In this document: positions 17,506 to 26,183 of the stretch, one piece after another
Layout of the letters: the number at the start of each line of letters is the position of its first letter
Position numbering within the stretch: position 1 is the stretch's first letter
From: Novosphingobium sp. PP1Y
GTDB lineage: Bacteria > Pseudomonadota > Alphaproteobacteria > Sphingomonadales > Sphingomonadaceae
Assembly: GCF_000253255.1 (NCBI RefSeq)
Contig: NC_015580.1
Coordinates: 3,299,001-3,363,000 of the forward strand
Direction of reading: 5' to 3'
Length of the DNA: 64,000 bases
Program-made: the position numbers and the translations under genes
Notes under the pieces: model-generated
What the model saw: the letters and a program-made list of their open reading frames with translations, nothing else
What the model was told of the DNA's origin: nothing
The model's database searches: none

Positions 17506-17784
17506 CTATTCCACTGCAATGACCAGGTCTCCGGCCGGAAACAGTCGGCACGCCAGGGCATAACCTGCCCGGCGATCGCTATCCGGCACCTTCGCCGCAC
17601 TCATCTTGCCGGTCCGGTAATCGCCTTCGACTACCTTCACCCGGCAAATTCCGCAGCCGCCGCCCCGGCAACCAACTCCGATATCGCCGGCACCACAGCG
17701 TTCCATTGCGAGGAGGACCCGCTCGTCCTCGCCGCAGGTAAACTCGCCGCCGCCGATCACGCGGATTTGATGGAGGCCGGTCAC
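17506..17784 (-). CDS. Plant-type [2Fe-2S] ferredoxin (XylT-like)
   Basis: A 92-residue ferredoxin. The cluster cysteines are visible in MERCGAGDIGVGCRGGGCGICRVKV, with a fourth cysteine in YALACRLF, the arrangement of chloroplast-type [2Fe-2S] proteins. I chose GTG 17784; the upstream open frame has no homology. XylT-type ferredoxins are known to reduce and reactivate catechol 2,3-dioxygenase whose active-site iron has been oxidised by substituted catechols. It lies 4 bp after the tautomerase gene. It could also serve one of the oxygenases. Confidence 0.82.
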   Translation of the reverse strand: MTGLHQIRVIGGGEFTCGEDERVLLAMERCGAGDIGVGCRGGGCGICRVKVVEGDYRTGKMSAAKVPDSDRRAGYALACRLFPAGDLVIAVE

Positions 17785-17788
17785 TGTC

Positions 17789-18001
17789 CTAGCCTTGTCC
17801 AGCTGCCTTCGCGGCCGCTTTGGCCGCAAAGGATTCTCCACCCACCGCGAAATGGCCTGGCGGCATCTCGCGCAGGATGATGCGAACCGATTCGCGCGGC
17901 GCACCGATCGATTCGATGGCGGCAGCGGTCAAAGCCCGGATCAACCGCTCCTTGTCGTCGGGAGTCCTCCCTTCGAGCATGTTGACCTCGATGATCGGCA
18001 T
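17789..18001 (-). CDS. xylH: 4-oxalocrotonate tautomerase
   Basis: A 70-residue protein. After removal of Met the catalytic Pro1 is exposed, and Arg11, Arg39 and Phe50 of the known enzyme are all at the expected positions (EGR, VRI, GHF). It converts 2-hydroxymuconate to 2-oxo-3-hexenedioate in the oxidative branch of the meta pathway. It directly abuts the decarboxylase gene (stop at 18002). Confidence 0.93.
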   Translation of the reverse strand: MPIIEVNMLEGRTPDDKERLIRALTAAAIESIGAPRESVRIILREMPPGHFAVGGESFAAKAAAKAAGQG

Positions 18002-18772
18002 TCAGGCCTCCACCTGGAACATGACCGAACCCAGCCCCTGGACGGTCGTGCGCACCGTCTGGCCAGGCGCCAGATTGGGCGCGGCGGTGATCCCGCCCGC
18101 CATCACGATGTCCCCGGCAGAAATCTCCTCACCCGCTTCGGCGACAAGCCTGGCTGCCGCGACCAGCGAGCGCAGGGGGTGGCCGAGAATCGCGGCGGTC
18201 GATCCGACCTGCGTCACTTCCCCGTCGATTTCGAGGTATACGCCGAGGTTCGAAAAATCCATTGCGGGATCGTTCCAGGAGCCGATCACCAGCCCGGACG
18301 ACGACGTGTTGTCGGCGATGACATCGGACAGCGCGAACTTGAAGTTTTCATAGCGGCTGTCGATGATTTCCATGGCCGGGGCAATCGCCTCGACCGCCGC
18401 CAGCGCGGCCGCCGCGGTCACCTTGCCGGCCAGCGGCGCCTTCATCAGGAAGGCGACTTCCGGCTCGACCCGCGGATGGACGAAGCGCGCCCGCGATATG
18501 GCCGTGCCCTCCTCGATCAGCATGGCATCCGTCAGCCGCCCCCAGGCGACCTCGTCGACCCCGACCTGCAGCATCTTGGCGCGGCTCGTCAGCCCCATCT
18601 TGACCCCGATGCGGCGCTCGCCCCGCGCCAGGCGCCGCGCGACCGACAGTTTCTGGACCCGGTACGCATCGGCGACGCTCAGGTCGGGATCGGTATGGGT
18701 GAGCTGCGGAGTGGCACGCGCGTGCAACGCTGCGCTGTCGAGGGTTTCGGCGTATCGCTCAAGTTTGTCCAT
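18002..18772 (-). CDS. xylI: 4-oxalocrotonate decarboxylase
   Basis: A 256-residue protein of the hydratase/decarboxylase family. PRVEPEVAFL supplies the two metal-binding glutamates, and EIIDSRYENF with SDVIADNTSSSG forms the rest of the site. It removes CO2 from 2-oxo-3-hexenedioate to give 2-oxopent-4-enoate. The ATG at 18772 (MDKLERYAE) fits homologues; the open frame extends further without support. The related hydratase lies three genes upstream at 20775, and the two are known to form a complex in Pseudomonas. Confidence 0.9.
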   Translation of the reverse strand: MDKLERYAETLDSAALHARATPQLTHTDPDLSVADAYRVQKLSVARRLARGERRIGVKMGLTSRAKMLQVGVDEVAWGRLTDAMLIEEGTAISRARFVHPRVEPEVAFLMKAPLAGKVTAAAALAAVEAIAPAMEIIDSRYENFKFALSDVIADNTSSSGLVIGSWNDPAMDFSNLGVYLEIDGEVTQVGSTAAILGHPLRSLVAAARLVAEAGEEISAGDIVMAGGITAAPNLAPGQTVRTTVQGLGSVMFQVEA

Positions 18773-18782
18773 TGCCTTGGGC

Positions 18783-19814
18783 CTATGCTGCGCGTGCGGA
18801 CACAAGATCGAGCGCGACATCGACGATCATGTCTTCCTGCCCCCCGACCATCCGGCGCTTGCCCAGTTCGATCAGGATTTCGCGCGTATCCAGCCCATAC
18901 TGTTCGGCGGCCTTTTCCGCGTGGCGCAGGAAGCTCGAATAGACCCCCGCATAGCCCAGGCTCAGCGTTTCGCGATCCACCCGCACCGGGCGGTCCTGCA
19001 ACGGACGGATGATGTCCTCTGCTGCGTCCATCAGTGCCATCACGTCGCAGCCATGGTTCCAGCCCTTGCGGTCGGCGGCGGCGACGAACACCTCGAGCGG
19101 CGCGTTGCCGGCCCCTGCCCCCATTCCGGCAAGGCTCGCATCGATCCGCACCGCGCCTTCCTGGGCCGCGACGATCGAGTTGGCCACACCGAGCGAAAGG
19201 TTGTGGTGGGCGTGGATGCCGCGCTGGGTTTCCGGCTTGAGGACGCGGTCATAGGCCCGCAGGCGATCGCGCACCCCGTCCATGTCGAGCGCGCCGCCGC
19301 TGTCGGTCACATAGACACAGTGCGCCCCATAGCTTTCCATCAGAATGGCCTGCTGCGCCAGCGCCTCGGGATCGATCATGTGGCTCATCATCAGGAAGCC
19401 CGAAACATCCATGCCGAGATCGCGGGCAATGCCGATATGCTGCTTGGCGACATCGGCTTCGGTGCAATGGGTGGCGACCCGGACCGAGCGCACGCCGAGC
19501 GCGTAGGCGCGGCGCAGTTCCTCGACCGTGCCGATGCCCGGCACCAGCAAGGTGGTCAGCACGGCGTTCTTGATCACGTCGGCGGCGGCTTCGATCCATT
19601 CCCAGTCGGTATGGGCGCCGAAGCCGTAATTGAACGAGCTGCCGTTGAGGCCGTCACCGTGCGACACCTCGATCGCATCGACGCCGGCATCGTCCAGCGC
19701 CTTGGCGATGGTGCGGACGCTGTCGGTGCCGTACATGTGAAGAATGGCATGCATCCCGTCACGCAGGGTGACGTCCTGGATGTAGAGCTTGCCGGTTTCG
19801 GGGTTGAAGGTCAT
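18783..19814 (-). CDS. xylK: 4-hydroxy-2-oxovalerate aldolase
   Basis: A 343-residue HMGL-like aldolase (DmpG/XylK). QDVTLRDGMHAI holds the catalytic Arg and metal-binding Asp, and GIHAHHNLSLG the two metal-binding histidines. It splits 4-hydroxy-2-oxovalerate into pyruvate and acetaldehyde, channelling the aldehyde to the acylating dehydrogenase whose gene overlaps it by 4 bp. Confidence 0.94.
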   Translation of the reverse strand: MTFNPETGKLYIQDVTLRDGMHAILHMYGTDSVRTIAKALDDAGVDAIEVSHGDGLNGSSFNYGFGAHTDWEWIEAAADVIKNAVLTTLLVPGIGTVEELRRAYALGVRSVRVATHCTEADVAKQHIGIARDLGMDVSGFLMMSHMIDPEALAQQAILMESYGAHCVYVTDSGGALDMDGVRDRLRAYDRVLKPETQRGIHAHHNLSLGVANSIVAAQEGAVRIDASLAGMGAGAGNAPLEVFVAAADRKGWNHGCDVMALMDAAEDIIRPLQDRPVRVDRETLSLGYAGVYSSFLRHAEKAAEQYGLDTREILIELGKRRMVGGQEDMIVDVALDLVSARAA

Positions 19815-20749
19815 GCTGCCACCTTTGCGAGGCGTTGTTGGGCCATGCGTTCGCCGGCTGCCTTGGCGGCAGCGGTCATGATGTCTAGGTTTCCGGAATA
19901 CTTGGGAAGATAGTCGCCAGCGCCCTCGACTTCGAGAAACACGCTGGTCTTCAGGCCGACGAATTCCCCGTATCCGGGGATCTTCAGCGGCCGGTTCGAG
20001 CCGAACCGTTCGAACTGCACTTCCTGCTTGAGGCGATAGCCGGGGACATAGGATTGGACGGTTTCGACCATTTCCTTGATCGAGGCGCGGATGGCGTCCT
20101 CGTCGACCTGATCGGTCAGCGTGAAGATCGTGTCGCGCATGATCATCGGCGGCTCGGCGGGGTTGAGGATGATGATCGCCCGGCCGCGGCCGGCTCCGCC
20201 CACCGTTTCGATCGCCTTCGCGGTGGTGCGGGTGAACTCGTCGATGTTCGCGCGCGTCCCCGGACCCGCCGAACGCGACGACACCGACGCGACGATTTCG
20301 GCGTAATGAACCGGAGTCACCCGCGAAACCGCGGCGACCATGGGAATGGTCGCCTGGCCGCCGCAGGTGACCATGTTGACGTTGCGAATGTTGTCTTCAA
20401 GCACCCCGCCGACCGGCGGGACGAAGAACGGCCCGATCGCGGCCGGGGTCAGGTCGACCACCAGCTTGCCATCGGCCTGCAGGGCGGCATCGTGTTCCTT
20501 GTGGGCGTAGGCCGACGTCGCATCGAAGGCGATGCCGATTTCGGGGTAGACCGGCAGCTTGCGCAGCCCGTCGATTCCCTCGTGGGTCGTCATCACGCCG
20601 CGTTCGCGGGCCATGGCGAGCCCTTCCGAGGCCGGGTCGATCCCGACCACTGCTGCCAGTTCAAGACTATCGGACCCTTTGAGCAGCTTGATCATCAGGT
20701 CGGTTCCGATATTTCCGGAGCCGATGATGGCGCACTTCATCTTGGTCAT
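19811..20749 (-). CDS. xylQ: Acylating acetaldehyde dehydrogenase
   Basis: A 312-residue protein (DmpF/XylQ). The NAD motif is IIGSGNIGTD near residue 8, and the catalytic cysteine is Cys129 in NMVTCGGQAT. It converts acetaldehyde, CoA and NAD+ to acetyl-CoA as a partner of the aldolase. Overlap with the aldolase gene (ATGA) fits the known heterotetramer. Confidence 0.94.
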   Translation of the reverse strand: MTKMKCAIIGSGNIGTDLMIKLLKGSDSLELAAVVGIDPASEGLAMARERGVMTTHEGIDGLRKLPVYPEIGIAFDATSAYAHKEHDAALQADGKLVVDLTPAAIGPFFVPPVGGVLEDNIRNVNMVTCGGQATIPMVAAVSRVTPVHYAEIVASVSSRSAGPGTRANIDEFTRTTAKAIETVGGAGRGRAIIILNPAEPPMIMRDTIFTLTDQVDEDAIRASIKEMVETVQSYVPGYRLKQEVQFERFGSNRPLKIPGYGEFVGLKTSVFLEVEGAGDYLPKYSGNLDIMTAAAKAAGERMAQQRLAKVAA

Positions 20750-20774
20750 GCTTCGATCTTCCCGTTAACCTGCG

Positions 20775-21587
20775 TCAGCCGGCTTCGGCGGCGAAAGCCG
20801 CCCGCACCGTACCGACCCCATTGATCCTCGCTTCCACGACATCGCCGCGCGCGACTCCCGCCATCGGCCCGAGCGCGCCGGACAGGATCACGTCGCCTTC
20901 AAGCAGCGGACGCCCCACCTTGGCCATCACCCGCGCCAGCCACAGCGCTGCGGTGATCGGGCTGCCGAGGCAGGCAATCCCCGCACCTACCGAGATCGGC
21001 TCGCCCTTCACTTCCATCACCATGCCGCATTCGCGCAGGTCGAGCGCCTCGAGCTTGCGCGGCACCGCGCCAAGCACGAACAACCCGCTCGAGGCGTTGT
21101 CGGCGACGGTGTCCCAGATCCGGATGTCCCAGTTGGCGACCCGGCTGTCGACGATCTCGATCGCGGGCACGAAATATTCGACCGCGCGGATCATCTCGGC
21201 GGTGGTGAGATCGGGATGAGGCAGATCACGGCCGACCACGATCGCGATTTCCGCCTCGACCTTGGGCTGGATGACCTGATCGAGCGAGATAGGAAACCCT
21301 TCGGGCACGTCCATGTCGGAGAACAGCATGCCGTAATCGGGCTGGTCAACGCCGAGCTGGCGCTGCACCGCCAGCGAGGTCAGCCCGATCTTGCGGCCGA
21401 CCAGGCGCCGCCCGCTGTCAAGGGCGTGCCGGGTGTTGATTTCCTGCACGGCGTAGGCGGCATCCACCCCGCCGGCCGAAATGAGATCGCGGATCGGCGC
21501 TACCGGCTTGCCGCTGGCAGCCGCGCCCCGCAATTGCTCGGCCGCCTGTTGAATCGCCTTGGGATCGATCTTGGTTTCAGTCGTCAT
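20775..21587 (-). CDS. xylJ: 2-oxopent-4-enoate hydratase
   Basis: A 270-residue protein of the same fold as the decarboxylase. PKVEAEIAIV holds the metal-binding Glu-x-Glu and EIVDSRVANW the metal-binding Asp. It adds water to 2-hydroxypenta-2,4-dienoate, the product of both meta-pathway branches. It follows the semialdehyde dehydrogenase by 4 bp. Confidence 0.91.
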   Translation of the reverse strand: MTTETKIDPKAIQQAAEQLRGAAASGKPVAPIRDLISAGGVDAAYAVQEINTRHALDSGRRLVGRKIGLTSLAVQRQLGVDQPDYGMLFSDMDVPEGFPISLDQVIQPKVEAEIAIVVGRDLPHPDLTTAEMIRAVEYFVPAIEIVDSRVANWDIRIWDTVADNASSGLFVLGAVPRKLEALDLRECGMVMEVKGEPISVGAGIACLGSPITAALWLARVMAKVGRPLLEGDVILSGALGPMAGVARGDVVEARINGVGTVRAAFAAEAG

Positions 21588-21591
21588 GGTG

Positions 21592-23076
21592 TCAAAGCTT
21601 CACGCAGATGTTTTCGGTTTCGGTATAGAATTCGAGGCTGTGCACACCGCCTTCGCGGCCGATCCCGGAATGTCCGGAACCGCCGAAGGCGGTGCGCAGA
21701 TCGCGCAGGAACCAGCAATTGACCCAGCACACGCCAACCTGCATCGCGGCGGCGACGCGGTGCGCCCGCGAGAGGTTTTCGGTCCAGATCGTCGCGCACA
21801 ACCCGTAGTCGGTGTCGTTGGCCAGGCCGATCACCTCGTCTTCGGCATCGAAGGGAATGACCCCGCAGCACGGGCCGAAGATCTCTTCGCGCATCACCGA
21901 ACTGTCGTGCGCCAGGCCCGTCCACAGCGTCGGCTCGACATAGAAGCCGCCCGCTGCGTCACCCGACAGCGCGGGAACCCCGCCGCCGGTGACGACAGTG
22001 GCACCTTCGGCCACCGCGCGGGCGTAATATCCCAGCACCTTTTCCTTGTGCTCGGCGCTGATCAGCGGCCCCAGATAGGCCTTATCGCCGGTCGCGCCGG
22101 GCTTGAACGCCTTGGCCGCCGCCGTCATCCGCTTGACGAAATCATCGAAAACCGGCCGCTCGACATAGACCCGCTCGGTTCCGAGGCAGACCTGCCCGGT
22201 GTTGAGAAACACCGAGCGCGAAAGTCCTTCGACCACCTTGTCGAGATCGGCGTCGGCAAACACGACGGCCGGATTCTTTCCGCCAAGCTCGAACGAAATA
22301 TCGCGCACCCCGACCGCGGCCTTTTGCATGATCGCCTGGCCGGTGCCGGTCTCGCCGGTAAAGGTAATCGCGTCGACATCGGGGTTCGAGGTCAGGAATT
22401 CACCGGCCGAGCCGCCCCCGAAGCCGTGCACCACGTTGTAGACACCCTCGGGCATCCCGACCGCGTTCATGACCTCACCCAGCAGCGCCGCGGTCCGCGG
22501 TGTCTCCTCGGAGGGCTTGACCACAACTGTGTTGCCGCAAGCCAGCGCCGGGCCGACCTTCCAGGTCATCAGTAGAAGGGGAAAGTTCCACGGGCAGATC
22601 ACTGCGATCACACCCTTGGGTTTGCGCACGACGTAGTTCAGCGCCTTCCCGCCATCGGGCGTCGCCGTGGCGAAGGATTCGGTCGGGGTAGTGGCAATGA
22701 CGTCGGCGAACATCCGGAAGTTAGCGGCGCCGCGCGGAATGTCGATGTGCGAGGCGACATGGCGCGGCTTGCCGGTATCCGCCACTTCGGCAGCGAGGAA
22801 ATCGTCCGCGCGGCGTTCGATTTCGGTGGCGACGGCCGAGATGAGCTTGACTCGCTCGGCCGTCGTCATCTTGCCCCACGGACCGTTCAGGGCTTCCCTG
22901 GCGGCTGCCACGGCATCGGCAACGTCCTGCTCACTCGCTTCGTGGACGGTGCCGGTCTGCAAGCCGGTTGCCGGATCGATATTGGCGAACGTCTTGCCGG
23001 TGCTCCCACGGCGATAGGAGCCCCCGATGAAGTTCAGGACGGTATCGGTAACGGCCAGGGTGCCTTGGGTTGCCAT
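21592..23076 (-). CDS. xylG: 2-hydroxymuconic semialdehyde dehydrogenase
   Basis: A 494-residue aldehyde dehydrogenase. The Asn of ICPWNFPLLLM, Glu of SFELGGKNPAVV and Cys of TGQVCLGTERVYV form the active site. The C-terminus (FGGSGHSGIGREGGVHSLEFYTE) is typical of HMS dehydrogenases. It directs the ring-cleavage product into the oxidative branch. Located between the GlcG-like gene and the hydratase in the operon. Confidence 0.92.
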   Translation of the reverse strand: MATQGTLAVTDTVLNFIGGSYRRGSTGKTFANIDPATGLQTGTVHEASEQDVADAVAAAREALNGPWGKMTTAERVKLISAVATEIERRADDFLAAEVADTGKPRHVASHIDIPRGAANFRMFADVIATTPTESFATATPDGGKALNYVVRKPKGVIAVICPWNFPLLLMTWKVGPALACGNTVVVKPSEETPRTAALLGEVMNAVGMPEGVYNVVHGFGGGSAGEFLTSNPDVDAITFTGETGTGQAIMQKAAVGVRDISFELGGKNPAVVFADADLDKVVEGLSRSVFLNTGQVCLGTERVYVERPVFDDFVKRMTAAAKAFKPGATGDKAYLGPLISAEHKEKVLGYYARAVAEGATVVTGGGVPALSGDAAGGFYVEPTLWTGLAHDSSVMREEIFGPCCGVIPFDAEDEVIGLANDTDYGLCATIWTENLSRAHRVAAAMQVGVCWVNCWFLRDLRTAFGGSGHSGIGREGGVHSLEFYTETENICVKL

Positions 23077-23118
23077 GGGTTTTTCGTTTCTCCGTAAAGT
23101 CTCAATGGTGTCGCGCGC

Positions 23119-23550
23119 TCAATATTGCGCCGCTCCGATCGCGGTGAGGGCGGCGTTGGCGCACTGCGTATCGAGTTCCTCGGTTCCGCCAGACACGCCG
23201 ATAGCGCCAACGATCTCGCCAGCGATCATGATCGGCAACCCGCCGCCGAACATGGCGATGCCGGGCTTAGCGGCTATACCCCCGCTTAGCGCCGGGTTGC
23301 CTTCGACCATCTTGAAGACGTCAGGCGAGGGAACCTTGAAGCTGGCTGCGGTATAGGCCTTGTCCTGCGCGATCTGCGAGGATGGGAACGGCGCCCCGAT
23401 GGCGCGCAGCAGGGCGACCAACTCCCCCGTGGCACCAACCACCGCAGCGACGAGAGGGCAGCCCACCTCGCCGCCTTTGGCCACGGCGACCTGCACCGCT
23501 TTGGCGGCAAGATCGTGCCCGACCGACCGGATGGTCGCCACCCCGTCCAT
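23119..23550 (-). CDS. GlcG/HbpS-family (DUF336) protein
   Basis: A 143-residue protein of the GlcG/HbpS family: an N-terminal helix (AAKAVQVAVAKG), AQDKAYTAASF and a glycine-rich C-terminal half (GGGLPIMIAGEIVGAIGVSGGT). Members often ride in catabolic operons; HbpS of Streptomyces binds haem or iron, but the role in aromatic pathways is unproven. The ATG at 23550 lies 2 bp after the dioxygenase stop, implying coupled translation. A role in protecting or re-metallating the extradiol dioxygenase is only a guess. Confidence 0.82.
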   Translation of the reverse strand: MDGVATIRSVGHDLAAKAVQVAVAKGGEVGCPLVAAVVGATGELVALLRAIGAPFPSSQIAQDKAYTAASFKVPSPDVFKMVEGNPALSGGIAAKPGIAMFGGGLPIMIAGEIVGAIGVSGGTEELDTQCANAALTAIGAAQY

Positions 23551-23552
23551 GC

Positions 23553-24476
23553 TCAGGTGTTCACCGTCATGAAGCGGTCGTTGAGCGCCTTCTCGTAATA
23601 GAAGATCGCCTTGCCGGCATTCTCGGCCTGCCACATCCGGCGCGGATTGTCGGGATAGTAGGTGTAGCCGCCGCTGAAGGTCTCGTTGCGGTTGCCCGAC
23701 GGGTCGAAGAAGTAGATCGTCTGCCCGCGCGTGATCCCGTGGCGGGTCGGGCCGATATCCAGCGAAATGTCGTAGCGGCTGATGATGTCCGCCGCATGGC
23801 CGACATCGTGCCAGGATTCGAGGTTGAAGGAAGTGTGGTGGATCCGCCCGTCTTCGGGATAGCCCAGGAATGCCACGTCGTGCGCCTTGTTGCTGCACGA
23901 CAGGAAGATGCCAAGGCGCGTGCCCGAAGCCTCGTCCACCAATTCTTCGGTCACCGAGAAATCGAGAGCCTCGACGAAGATCTTCGCGCTAGCCGAAATA
24001 TCGACACCATTGAGGGCGCAGTGATCGAACCGGGTCGCGCGCATGCCGCGCGGCTCGGCAATCCAGACGTCGGGATTGCGCACGGCCGGCCCGGTTTCGG
24101 ACAGCTCCATCTCGGCATAGAGATCGAACACGTGGGCGGTCGGCGTGTTGAAGCGGATCTTGCGACCGACGCCGGGATCCTCGCCAGCCGGAATGATATC
24201 GACGTGGACCCCCATGTCGAGCAGCCGTTCGGCAAAGTGGTCGAGATCGGCATCCTTGGCGACCTTGAACGCCATCCGGTCGAGCCCGGCGGAATCGGCC
24301 TCGCGCAGGATTATGCTGTGGCGATCGAACTCGTCGAAGGCCTGGAAGAACGCCCTTCCGTCTTCGACGCTCACCAGGTTGAGACCGATGCGGTCGCGAT
24401 AGTGCTGGATTGCCTCATCCAGATCGAGGACGCGCAGCTGGACATAGCCAGGGCGAAGTACACCGGTCAGCGCCAT
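23553..24476 (-). CDS. xylE: Catechol 2,3-dioxygenase
   Basis: A 307-residue type I extradiol dioxygenase with two vicinal-oxygen-chelate domains. The Fe(II) ligands are His in RFDHCALNG, His in RIHHTSFNL and Glu in SGNRNETFSGG. Second-shell His/Tyr residues are also present (HGI and TYYPD). It opens catechols to 2-hydroxymuconic semialdehydes. AAGGAG lies 8 nt before ATG 24476. It is second in the operon after the hydrolase and is followed by the GlcG-like gene. Confidence 0.94.
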   Translation of the reverse strand: MALTGVLRPGYVQLRVLDLDEAIQHYRDRIGLNLVSVEDGRAFFQAFDEFDRHSIILREADSAGLDRMAFKVAKDADLDHFAERLLDMGVHVDIIPAGEDPGVGRKIRFNTPTAHVFDLYAEMELSETGPAVRNPDVWIAEPRGMRATRFDHCALNGVDISASAKIFVEALDFSVTEELVDEASGTRLGIFLSCSNKAHDVAFLGYPEDGRIHHTSFNLESWHDVGHAADIISRYDISLDIGPTRHGITRGQTIYFFDPSGNRNETFSGGYTYYPDNPRRMWQAENAGKAIFYYEKALNDRFMTVNT

Positions 24477-24495
24477 TTCAGATCTCCTTGTCCCT

Positions 24496-25347
24496 TCAGG
24501 CCTTGAGGCCGTTCTCAAAAAATTCGGTCACCATGCGGTTGAAGCTCGCCATGCGTTCGATCTGCACCCAATGGCCGCATTCCGCGAATACGTGCAGGTC
24601 GGCGCGCGCCAGCAGGCTGGCCAGGCGCACGGTCGAATCCAGCGGGATCACCTGGTCGAACAGGCCGTGCAGGATGAGCGTTTCATGCTGGAGCGCCGCC
24701 ACGTCTTCCTCGCGGCTTGCCAGCATCGCGATGTTGCGCTGCCGGTCCGCCCCGCCGAAGGTCGCGTGATAGGGATCGTGCGCTTCCGGACGCGCACTCG
24801 CTTCATAGCGCGACTGGATCAGGTCTTCGGTCAGACGGCTGTGGTCCCAGGCCAGGTACTTGAGCGAGGCGCGCATTTCTTCCAGCGAAGGCTGGTAGCC
24901 CCAGACCAGATCGAGCGCCGGCGTGATCGGGAAATCGAGCCCTGCCGGCCCCATCAGCACCGCCCGTTCGACCCGATCGGGATGCGCGATCATGAATGCC
25001 AGGGTGATGCCCCCGCCGAAGGAATTGCCGACCATCGAGACCTTGTCGATCCCGAGGGCATCCAGCAGCGATGCCACCTGATCGACCCACACCCGCTTGT
25101 CTTCGATTCGCCCCTTGGGATCCGAATAGCCGAAGCCGAACATGTCGGGCGCGATGACGCGGAAGCGCTTCGCCAGCTCGGGCATGTTGAGCCGCCAGTT
25201 GGCCCAGGCGGTCACCCCGGGTCCCGATCCGTGGATCAGCAGGACGGGTGCGCCCTCGCCCACATCGTGGTAGTTGGTGACGCTGCCATCGACCGTGATG
25301 GACTTGCCAATCTCCGGGCGTGCGATGTCGTTGGTTACGGCAGTCAT
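24496..25347 (-). CDS. xylF: 2-hydroxymuconic semialdehyde hydrolase
   Basis: A 283-residue alpha/beta-hydrolase. The oxyanion segment is HGSGPGVTAWANW, the nucleophile serine is in GNSFGGG, the Asp in GLFDQVIP and the His in GHWVQIE. It cleaves a C-C bond in ring-fission products, mainly those from substituted catechols. GGGAGAG lies just before ATG 25347. It is the first gene of the meta operon, behind a leader with a large hairpin. Confidence 0.92.
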   Translation of the reverse strand: MTAVTNDIARPEIGKSITVDGSVTNYHDVGEGAPVLLIHGSGPGVTAWANWRLNMPELAKRFRVIAPDMFGFGYSDPKGRIEDKRVWVDQVASLLDALGIDKVSMVGNSFGGGITLAFMIAHPDRVERAVLMGPAGLDFPITPALDLVWGYQPSLEEMRASLKYLAWDHSRLTEDLIQSRYEASARPEAHDPYHATFGGADRQRNIAMLASREEDVAALQHETLILHGLFDQVIPLDSTVRLASLLARADLHVFAECGHWVQIERMASFNRMVTEFFENGLKA

Positions 25348-25380
25348 GGCTCTCCCGATCAATTCTCAACCGATTTTTGG

Positions 25381-25421
25381 CCGGTTGCCTTGCCTGCCAT
25401 TGCGACAGGCAAGGCAACCGG
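25381..25421 (-). promoter_or_regulatory. 16-bp perfect hairpin in the leader of the meta operon
   Basis: CCGGTTGCCTTGCCTG (25381-25396) pairs without mismatch with 25406-25421 across a 9-base loop. It lies 34-74 bp upstream of xylF and downstream of the palindromes at 25446-25482. No T-tract follows on either strand, so it is not a standard terminator. Confidence 0.75.
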
Positions 25422-25445
25422 ACTCGTGTTCGTTCGGATTCCCGG

Positions 25446-25482
25446 CGTTATTGCATAAAACAGAACGCATTTGCAAATGGAG
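25446..25482. promoter_or_regulatory. Palindromic promoter/operator region of the meta operon
   Basis: Contains CGTTATTGCATAA followed by the perfect 12-bp palindrome CATTTGCAAATG (25468-25479). The combination CGTTATTG plus GCATTTG recurs at 50642-50662, upstream of the HpaH-like hydratase. Confidence 0.5.
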
Positions 25483-25528
25483 AATGATTCAACCCGATCG
25501 CATCATGCCCCAAACCGGCCGGTCCGGC

Positions 25529-26134
25529 TCACGCCAGGCCTTCGGCCTTGAGCGCCGCGCCGACGGCGGGCCGCTGCGCGATCTTGCCGGCATAGGCGCC
25601 GAGCGCGGGGTAGGCGGTCATGTCGATACCGACATAGGCCGGCCAGCCCAGCATCACGAACAGGTAGATGTCGGCCACGCTGAAGGCGTTGCCCGCATAA
25701 TGGTCACGCCCGGCGAGTTCCTTGTCGAGCGCGGCGAGGTGGTTCTTGACCGATTCTGCGGCCGACGCCTTCGCTTCGTCGGAGGTCCCGGGAGCAAACA
25801 GCGGCACGAACGCCTTGTGAAATTCCGAACCGAGAAAGCTGAGGCGGCTCAGCAACCGGTAGCGATCGAGGCTGCCTTCGGCCGGGGCCAGGCCGGATGC
25901 GGGGTTCTGGTCGGCAATATACAGCAGGATGGCGGGGTTTTCGGTCAGGGTCTCGCCGCTGTCCAGAGTCAGGGCCGGGACCTTGCCGGACGGATTGACG
26001 GCGAGGAAATCCTCGCCCGCCTCGGTCTTGCGTACGGCCAGATCGACCTTGACCGCTTCGAAATCGGCTCCGGTTTCGCGCAGGGCGATATGAGGGGCGA
26101 GCGAGCAGGCGCCCGGGCTGATGAACAGTTTCAT
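25529..26134 (-). CDS. Glutathione S-transferase, beta class (BphK-like)
   Basis: A 201-residue GST. The N-terminal SPGACSLAPHIALRE block has the active-site cysteine (Cys10) of bacterial beta-class enzymes, and NPSGKVPAL and TENPAILLYIA bind glutathione. The C-terminal helical domain carries NAFSVADIYLF. Such genes are common inside biphenyl and PAH clusters and may dehalogenate or detoxify reactive products. It is the last gene of the oxygenase operon, 49 bp after a beta subunit. Confidence 0.9.
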   Translation of the reverse strand: MKLFISPGACSLAPHIALRETGADFEAVKVDLAVRKTEAGEDFLAVNPSGKVPALTLDSGETLTENPAILLYIADQNPASGLAPAEGSLDRYRLLSRLSFLGSEFHKAFVPLFAPGTSDEAKASAAESVKNHLAALDKELAGRDHYAGNAFSVADIYLFVMLGWPAYVGIDMTAYPALGAYAGKIAQRPAVGAALKAEGLA

Positions 26135-26183
26135 TGTGCTTCTCCTCTAGGTTTCTTTTCGACGCCAGATCGATGTTCGGCCA

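Noticed and set aside
25381..25421. Hairpin as a rho-independent terminator of the GST operon
   Set aside because: No run of T follows the stem on the minus strand (the next bases are CCAAAAATC after GG), so I list it as a leader structure only.
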